From Saccoglossus kowalevskii (lineage: Eukaryota > Hemichordata > Enteropneusta > Harrimaniidae), in assembly GCF_000003605.2 (NCBI RefSeq), contig NW_003116459.1, positions 8,334 through 53,398 of the forward strand: 45,065 nucleotides of DNA. Reading direction: 5' to 3'. The first letter of the stretch is position 1. Every line of letters begins with the position of its first letter. This document shows positions 43,101 to 45,065 of the stretch, in pieces. The translations under genes and the position numbers were made by a program. The notes beneath the pieces are model-generated. The model did not search any database. It had not been told where the DNA came from and saw only the letters and a list, made by a program, of their open reading frames with translations.

Positions 43101-44735
43101 AAAGTCTGCTACTATAATGACAACTGCAATTCATATTAATATCAAAACTGTTTATTCTAGCGTAAACAATCAATGTTGGATATTAAGAGCAAGGAATATC
43201 AGGTACGTCCTACGCATGCGTTGTACAAACTATGTGTTACAAGCCACTCATAGGTCAGAGAAAGCAGAAACAAGGACAGCGACCCTTATTTGCGTTGATG
43301 AGTCTGAAAGAACGATATCCTTAGGATATTTTTAGAATATGAATCTGTTACTATTTATTTAGTTACATATTCAGCTGTAATTAACATTGCTTTGTCAGAG
43401 AAACGGTGTTGAGTGATACGAAATTGATGTTAATTGTACGGTTGTTTCGATGTGATGTTTTCTTAAATTACCCGACATTATGTTACATTTGAGTCTACGT
43501 TAATGATAAGCTATGGTTATCCAGCCTACAGTAGTGGATGCTGAATCATGACGTAATTTCACTTCATATGAAAACACATGTCAGTGATCATAAGAATGAC
43601 AGCATGGTTAAATTAAATAAGCAAATCGAAGTCACAGTGGCACATGCAGGTGATTGCTTCACAAACATATAATACACTGTTTCTGTAAATCATGCCCTCT
43701 ATCATCGACGCGATGATGTGAAGTAAATAAAACTGACACAGTGTCAATAATTTGTTTGTCTGTGGTCGTCTGTCAATAAAACAGACCTGTGCGGTGGTCG
43801 TCGCCCAGCGCTTGTTCGAATTTCATGTAAATAAACAATGTATTTCACACGCGTTGTATACATCGCTGTGAGTCTCCTATCGACGACTGCCGCCCTTTAA
43901 ATATTTTATTTATTCTGGAAAAGAACGACTACATTACCAAATGACTTATAGGAAAGTTAAAATAAAAAATTAATTAAATAATATCGATACCTCTCGATTT
44001 ATTCCTTGGTTAATTATAAATAAAGCCTTACAAAAGAGCGACACTTTCTTACAAACATGTAACTGAGAAACACGGTGGAAGTATCACTCTCCACAAAGCT
44101 TTACTTATCATTATCTTGTGATCTACGTATAATTTATCAGCCCGTTCGTTATATGTTCAGGTGCAATCACCTACACATACGTGGGTCAGGTTTGAAAACC
44201 ACTTCACGCTGACGTCTCTGGACCGTGTTGGCGCTAGAGGGCCGACTCACAGAACAGATTTATTGTCTCGTTTTCTTTCATTCAGGAGGTGGTTCAGCGC
44301 CTTGTTCGTAGGTACATGTTCGACAGACGTCGGGTAGGCGACGAGGACGAGGCTTTCGACCCGGTGCTCATGCAGGTCAAACAGGACATAACAGGTTTTA
44401 AATATGACATGTTTGAAACTTTAAGCAATATGGACGACAAAATGCAAATAATGCAAACTAGAATGAACGACCTTGAAACCATAGTGACGTCTGTCAGAGA
44501 CCAGTCCACGCCTGGTGCTGGACGTGGGTCCTCACCACCACCGACACCACGAACTCCATCCCCGATGCCACCTGACGAGTCGACAGAAGAAACAATGAGT
44601 ACAGTAGACGTGACTGAAGGACCGTGGGAAGAAATGCCTAGTGCGCTACTACCGCTGTACGAGTGGGGTCATATAAGTTATATCGATGAAGTGAGCTCCT
44701 TAGGCAGTCGTGGAAGCCGTACTTCATTTCTGTAA
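12992..44735 (+). CDS. TRPC gene B, complete ten-exon cation channel gene (span)
   Basis: Join of 12992-13166, 32190-32317, 33549-34049, 34339-34726, 35600-35742, 38189-39009, 41072-41270, 42495-42671, 43161-43202 and 44286-44735. The phases agree at every junction and all introns are GT-AG. The total is 3021 coding nt plus stop, giving 1007 residues. The product is a non-selective, probably Ca2+-permeable plasma-membrane channel subunit, in a family typically gated downstream of Gq/phospholipase C. Order: ankyrin region (about 10-145), linker helices (about 155-270), pre-S1 (297-318), S1 (334-352), S2 (387-406), S3 (425-445), an unusually long S3-S4 loop (446-622), S4 (630-655), S4-S5 linker (659-675), S5 (676-697), pore, S6 (about 756-780), TRP box (791-796) and CIRB/coiled coil (859-925). 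Typical TRPCs have about 750-980 residues; the extra length is mostly the S3-S4 insert. It lies downstream of its paralogue gene A on the same strand. Confidence 0.92.
13167..17100 (+). other. TRPC gene B intron 1, first part
   Basis: Start of a 19,023-nt intron (13167-32189). AT-rich, with no exon or RNA gene recognised here. Short open frames (for example 14535-14777) have no splice support or family resemblance. Short caagacaaa-type low-complexity sequence lies near 16980-17030. Confidence 0.5.
17101..18240 (+). other. Possible decayed mobile-element sequence in intron 1
   Basis: Holds a 68-codon open frame (17125-17331, S/T/N-rich, helical-looking) and a locally GC-rich stretch (about 17690-17840: tgccccgacccctag, cttcccctcccccgag) unlike the surrounding intron. 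It directly precedes the reverse-transcriptase remnant, so it may be the 5' part of that element or other nested debris. No protein family is recognised. Confidence 0.3.
18241..19610 (+). mobile_element. Decayed non-LTR retrotransposon (LINE), reverse-transcriptase 3' portion
   Basis: Recognisable in broken frames on the + strand. P-W-F-E-K-E-I-K-T-A-I-T-E-R-K then W-V-K-E (from 18243, one stop) matches the linker before a LINE reverse transcriptase. F-L-V-D-D-V-V-P-I-V-P-N-E (18527-18568) is a degenerate catalytic F/Y-A-D-D block with Val for Ala. M-T-I-N-E-E-K-S-K-V follows at 18605. S-F-E-Y-K-Y-L-G-I (18700 on) is the Y-L-G block. Near 19341-19480, A-R-Y-Y-T-Y-E-N-G and then frameshifted T-C-P-C-Y-K-N-E-D-V-T-L-K-H-L-F resemble the Cys/His C-terminal knuckle of such elements. 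Multiple stops and frameshifts mean it is inactive. The clade is not determined and the boundaries are approximate. Confidence 0.75.
19611..21010 (+). other. TRPC gene B intron 1, no feature seen
   Basis: AT-rich intron sequence with a short CA run near 19660. I found no exon, RNA gene or clear repeat. Confidence 0.45.
21011..21175. repeat. Tandem array, 21-bp unit, about 8 copies
   Basis: Unit ctgctaatatgtaacagttac, 21 bp, with increasing divergence toward the right (tgcctgctaatttatgacag, taacctaataaaatataac). It contains the palindromic-looking GTAACagtTAC core. Lies inside intron 1 of gene B. Confidence 0.9.
21176..23450 (+). other. TRPC gene B intron 1, no feature seen
   Basis: AT-rich intron sequence with no convincing coding exon, tRNA-like structure or long repeat. 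A short tttgta run lies near 22090-22110. The overlapping open frames at 21713-22028 show no family similarity and no splice context. Confidence 0.45.
23451..24661. repeat. 1.2-kb tandem array, alternating 26- and 29-bp units
   Basis: About 44 copies of a unit built on ctatctagaatatagacgac. It ends either in a short form (actgac or gctaac, 26 bp) or a longer form (tttgatctc, 29 bp). The two forms alternate in a loose pattern of two to three units. Nearly every unit has the palindrome TCTAGA or TTTAGA. Lies in intron 1 of gene B. It is unrelated to the intergenic arrays. Confidence 0.92.
24662..26040 (+). other. TRPC gene B intron 1, no feature seen
   Basis: AT-rich intron sequence with a brief GC-richer stretch immediately after the array (about 24675-24720). 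No tRNA boxes, exon or longer repeat could be supported. Confidence 0.45.
26041..26203. repeat. Nested inverted repeats (two arms each side)
   Basis: Left arms tatggaactgaaattat (26041-26057) and tatggaactgaaatcat (26067-26083) face right arms gattatttcagttcca (26136-26151) and gatttcagttcca (26191-26203). The shared core is GGAACTGAAAT / ATTTCAGTTCC. The doubled arms could fold as a cruciform, or be the termini of a small foldback or MITE-like element. Confidence 0.75.
26204..27137 (+). other. TRPC gene B intron 1, no feature seen
   Basis: AT-rich sequence with short open frames (26285-26542, 26849-27067) that show no recognisable protein features. No splice-supported exon seen. Confidence 0.4.
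27138..27381. repeat. Exact tandem duplication, 2 x 122 bp
   Basis: Copy 1 is 27138-27259 and copy 2 is 27260-27381. I could find no difference between them when read base by base. Each starts gtaaacgtaatattgcc and ends gagcagtattga. The lack of divergence means either a very recent duplication or an assembly artefact. Confidence 0.93.
27430..27690 (-). mobile_element. Possible tRNA-derived SINE remnant
   Basis: On the minus strand, ggtagcgtagtgg (complement of 27665-27677) fits a pol III A box (TRGCNNAGTGG). The sequence gttttcaaatt (complement of 27623-27633) is a degenerate B box about 44 nt downstream, close to tRNA-like spacing. A locally GC-richer body follows toward 27440. The open frame on this strand (27443-27664) has no known motif and is better explained as SINE body. 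The B box is weak, so the call is tentative. Confidence 0.45.
27691..28328 (+). other. TRPC gene B intron 1, no feature seen
   Basis: AT-rich sequence with an unsupported 87-codon open frame (27790-28053). It is somewhat hydrophobic but shows no motif and has no splice context. Confidence 0.4.
28329..29276. repeat. Block of about 840 bp flanked by diverged direct repeats
   Basis: attcatcttattaa...agaactttcgctattggttacttgagt (28329-28383) recurs as attcatcttattaaagaacttcccctattggctacttgaat (29225-29275). The enclosed block (about 28440-29110) has a different texture from the flanks, with gagggacacccacag and gaacaccactgaaagcag. It could be a decayed inserted element, or a segmental duplication with later insertion. 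No coding capacity is seen. Confidence 0.5.
29277..32189 (+). other. TRPC gene B intron 1, last part
   Basis: AT-rich intron ending in the acceptor ttttttcag (AG at 32188-32189). Short open frames in both strands have no support. No RNA gene or long repeat seen. Confidence 0.5.
32190..32317 (+). CDS. TRPC gene B exon 2 (ankyrin region)
   Basis: Encodes residues 59-101 (Asp59 spans the junction). D-V-V-A-V-L-L-E-R-G-I-D-V-A-D-S-L-L-Q-A-V-D continues the ankyrin helices begun in exon 1, and is typical of TRPC (V-x-L-L-L ... D-A-L-L-x-A-I). The donor agg/gtaaga starts at 32318, phase 0. It is only 128 nt and lies 19 kb from exon 1, but phase and family similarity make the join secure. Confidence 0.88.
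32318..33548 (+). other. TRPC gene B intron 2
   Basis: A 1231-nt phase-0 intron, gtaaga to ttttatag. No internal exon, repeat or RNA gene recognised. Confidence 0.75.
33549..34049 (+). CDS. TRPC gene B exon 3 (last ankyrin repeat and linker helices)
   Basis: Encodes residues 102-268. It contains the TRPC signature P-D-I-T-P-I-I-L-A-A-H-H-N-N-Y-D-I-I-K-L-L-L, then Q-H-S-L-G-L-I-N-V-Y-K-A-L-A, then D-P-I-D-T-A-F-E-L-G, then E-F-R-N-Q-Y-Q-E-L-A-D-Q-C-E-Q-F-A, and A-I-V-L-N-H. Family members normally have a His/Cys cluster between the ankyrin repeat and the R-H-S-L-type segment, which binds zinc in solved structures. Here residues 142-160 contain no cysteine. The exon instead opens with E-C-L-N-C-H (102-107). 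The donor is aag/gtacga. Confidence 0.93.
34339..34726 (+). CDS. TRPC gene B exon 4 (pre-S1, S1, start of S2)
   Basis: Encodes residues 269-397 plus one base. F-V-A-H-P-H-C-Q-Q-H-L-I-E-G-W-Y is the conserved TRPC stretch before the membrane domain. A hydrophobic pre-S1 segment (about 297-318) ends in Y-V-I-S-P. S1 covers about 334-352. A loop follows (W-E-G-I-D-D-N to P-S-F), then S2 begins (T-E-I-L-I-I-F-W-I-L). The acceptor is ttttacag and the donor is g/gtaagt. It ends in phase 1 and matches exon 5. Confidence 0.93.
34727..35599 (+). other. TRPC gene B intron 4
   Basis: An 873-nt intron, gtaagt to atatttcag, with a mobile-element fragment inside it (34814-35110). No other feature seen. 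Confidence 0.75.
34814..35110 (+). mobile_element. LINE-like 3' fragment in intron 4
   Basis: A 61-codon open frame (34814-34999) includes Y-F-D-K-I-I-Q-K-C-I-L-R-I-I-H-N-D. This resembles the I-x-x-I-Q-K-R-x-x-R-I-I segment found after the reverse transcriptase of many non-LTR elements. Nearby DNA (34923-34980 and about 35083-35104) is repeated upstream of gene B near 12.5 kb, as expected of a dispersed element. It is short and decayed. Confidence 0.5.
35600..35742 (+). CDS. TRPC gene B exon 5 (S2 end and S3)
   Basis: Encodes residues 398-445. G-L-T-W-Q-E-C-R-T-L-W-K-K-G completes S2 and the S2-S3 turn. The segment F-Q-W-K-V-F-D-F-I-T-L-S-L-Y-W-G-W-I-A-L-R-V is the conserved S3. The exon ends in phase 0 at T-I-Q, just after S3 reaches the outer face. 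The acceptor is atatttcag and the donor is cag/gtagag. Confidence 0.93.
35978..36190. repeat. Direct duplication of about 101 bp, offset 112 bp
   Basis: gttttaacaacctgaaagaaactgaat ... gaatatttatgtttagcca occupies 35978-36078 and again 36090-36190. The copies differ near gaatcccatt / gaattcaatt. About eleven bases separate them. Confidence 0.92.
36358..36660 (-). mobile_element. Possible solo LTR or other mobile-element fragment
   Basis: Clearly more GC-rich than the intron around it, with internal short repeats (cccaagactcacccaagactctcc) and a gggggaatctcgtctcgtctctctatctcg tract. Read on the minus strand it has gaataaag followed by a GC-richer segment, as in the R region of some LTRs. No terminal repeats or target duplication could be defined, so this stays tentative. 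Confidence 0.25.
38189..39009 (+). CDS. TRPC gene B exon 6 (large S3-S4 loop insert, S4, S5)
   Basis: Encodes residues 446-718 plus two bases. Residues 446 to about 622 form an S3-S4 loop far longer than the family norm of roughly 20-50. It has D-Y-D-S-S-S-S-Q-T-E-E and T-D-M-D-D-E-D-E-F-E acidic runs, a predicted coiled coil (about 528-577), a Ser/Thr/Gly-rich stretch, no Cys, and sequons at N470 (NFS), N509 (NDS) and N556 (NLT). Family sequence resumes at R-K-R-W-D-A-F-D-P-V-L-I-S-E-G-L-F-A-M-A (S4). It continues with G-P-M-Q-I-S-L-G-R-M-M-M-D-I-V-K-F (S4-S5 linker) and S5. C705 and C713, around sequon N709, precede the pore. The acceptor is ttatacag and the donor is ac/gtaagt. Confidence 0.92.
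39010..41071 (+). other. TRPC gene B intron 6
   Basis: A 2062-nt phase-2 intron, gtaagt to tctattttcag. AT-rich, with no additional exon, repeat array or RNA gene recognised. Confidence 0.75.
41072..41270 (+). CDS. TRPC gene B exon 7 (pore helix, filter, S6)
   Basis: Encodes residues 719-785 (Thr719 spans the junction). I-P-D-A-L-N-T-L-F-W-A-L-F-G-V-S-E-L carries the pore helix with the TRPC LFW triplet and the F-G filter region. S6 is Y-H-V-I-G-M-V-V-L-L-N-V-L-I-A-M-M-S-N-T, very close to the family consensus, which supports a conducting pore. The donor after V-E is gag/gtaggt at 41271, phase 0. The open frame running on past the donor is intron read-through. Confidence 0.95.
41271..42494 (+). 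other. TRPC gene B intron 7
   Basis: A 1224-nt phase-0 intron, gtaggt to cattcgtag. No additional feature supported. Open frames at 41380-41631 and on the minus strand at 41882-42202 lack any recognisable motif. Confidence 0.75.
42495..42671 (+). CDS. TRPC gene B exon 8 (TRP box and proline motif)
   Basis: Encodes residues 786-844. E-D-A-D-I-Q-W-K-Y-A-R-S-R-L-W carries the TRP box; the usual E-W-K-F-A-R is Q-W-K-Y-A-R here. V-P-P-P-F-N-V-L-P-S at 810-819 is the conserved Pro-rich segment that follows the TRP helix. A basic stretch (F-K-R-I-R-L-R) ends the exon. The acceptor is cgtag and the donor is act/gtgagt. It acts at the inner membrane face, coupling S6 to the cytoplasmic domains. Confidence 0.94.
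42672..43160 (+). other. TRPC gene B intron 8
   Basis: A 489-nt phase-0 intron, gtgagt to ttattctag, with no other feature seen. Open frames across it are shadows or unsupported. Confidence 0.75.
43161..43202 (+). CDS. TRPC gene B exon 9 (42-nt microexon)
   Basis: Encodes residues 845-858, RKQSMLDIKSKEYQ, between tttattctag and gtacgt, phase 0 at both ends. It aligns over its whole length with gene A's microexon (KKQSIFAKKEQEYK): K-Q-S at positions 2-4 and E-Y near the end are shared. It joins directly to the E-V-V-Q-R-L-V helix of exon 10. Without it the frame would stay open, so it could be an alternative cassette. That is inference. Confidence 0.87.
43203..44285 (+). other. TRPC gene B intron 9
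   Basis: A 1083-nt phase-0 intron, gtacgt to ttcattcag. AT-rich, with no other feature seen. Confidence 0.75.
44286..44735 (+). CDS. TRPC gene B exon 10 (CIRB helix, coiled coil, C-terminal tail)
   Basis: Encodes residues 859-1007 and a TAA stop. E-V-V-Q-R-L-V-R-R-Y-M-F-D-R-R-R is the CIRB-like amphipathic helix. V-K-Q-D-I-T-G-F-K-Y-D-M-F-E-T-L then a heptad-like segment to about 925 is the C-terminal coiled coil. A Pro/Ser/Thr-rich linker follows (P-P-P-T-P-R-T-P-S-P-M-P-P; several S/T-P sites and PxxP motifs). W-G-H-I-S-Y-I-D-E (985-993) is shared with gene A. The last residues are T-S-F-L, which fit a class I PDZ ligand (S at -2, L at 0). The acceptor is ttcattcag with AG at 44284-44285. 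Confidence 0.94.
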   Translation, partial: EVVQRLVRRYMFDRRRVGDEDEAFDPVLMQVKQDITGFKYDMFETLSNMDDKMQIMQTRMNDLETIVTSVRDQSTPGAGRGSSPPPTPRTPSPMPPDESTEETMSTVDVTEGPWEEMPSALLPLYEWGHISYIDEVSSLGSRGSRTSFL

Positions 44736-45065
44736 AGAATTGATGATATCGCTGGTTCTATCGTTATTTTTTAAGCACTATTTTGCATGATATTGCTATA
44801 GCTATAATTTCTGTCACGTACCTGCACCATATAAGTAATCTGTCACGTGACACATACATCAAGAGTGCATACCATAAACATAAGTCTTGCGTCATCGCGT
44901 GTCAGTATGGGTACTTTCAGTATTTAGTGATGTTAATTTTATCAAGTGCTTCTTCCATAACAGTCATAAACCGAGCATTGCTACTCTTCGATAAAAACAT
45001 TGAGATCATATGATAAGAATTATTATTGTATTGTGGTACTGTGTGTACAGCCATTTTACGACCTA
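44736..45065 (+). other. 3' UTR and flank of TRPC gene B
   Basis: Presumed 3' UTR. No AATAAA or ATTAAA is seen before the window ends, so the polyadenylation site probably lies further right. The small open frame here is not supported as a gene. Confidence 0.5.

Noticed and set aside
43117-43335. 72-codon open frame around the microexon of gene B
   Set aside because: Only 43161-43202 of it is supported as coding. The rest is intron on both sides.

Overview
This is nuclear DNA of a multicellular animal. Its genes are split by long AT-rich introns with GT-AG boundaries. It carries large non-coding tandem arrays and decayed retrotransposons, and there are no operons. The only recognisable genes are two canonical transient receptor potential (TRPC) cation channels, head to tail on the + strand. 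Long introns, TRPC paralogues and this repeat content suggest an invertebrate bilaterian, perhaps a marine lophotrochozoan or invertebrate deuterostome. I cannot place it more closely from sequence alone.

Layout: (1) 1-1039 holds the last two coding exons of TRPC gene A; the rest lies left of the window. (2) 1040-12991 is intergenic. It contains a ~5 kb 19-bp minisatellite (about 2270-7258), a 25-bp array (about 7617-8010), and an exact 7 x 25-bp array of hairpin-forming units (8935-9109). (3) 12992-44735 is TRPC gene B, which I assembled by hand from ten exons with compatible phases and canonical splice sites. It encodes a predicted 1007-residue channel: N-terminal ankyrin region, TRPC linker region, pre-S1, S1-S6 with the pore, TRP box, a 14-residue microexon, the CIRB-like helix/coiled coil, and a variable tail. 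(4) Intron 1 is 19 kb and holds a decayed non-LTR retrotransposon (about 18.24-19.6 kb), a 21-bp array, a 1.2 kb 26/29-bp array, nested inverted repeats, an exact 122-bp tandem duplication, a tRNA-like SINE remnant and a block flanked by diverged direct repeats.

The most striking observation is in gene B. One 821-nt exon puts about 175 extra residues into the S3-S4 loop, which is extracellular in TRPC topology. Other TRPC channels have only a few tens of residues there. The insert has a serine/acidic region, a predicted ~50-residue coiled coil, three N-glycosylation sequons and no cysteine. Gene B also lacks the usual cysteine cluster in the linker region.

Genes A and B share their 3' exon structure (a 42-nt microexon, then a terminal exon, all phase 0) and a C-terminal W-G-x-I-x-x-I-D-E motif. 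They are therefore best read as tandem duplicates with diverged tails. TRPC subunits form tetramers, so A and B could co-assemble; that is inference. All long reverse-strand reading frames in the 19-bp array are by-products of the repeat and are not called as genes.
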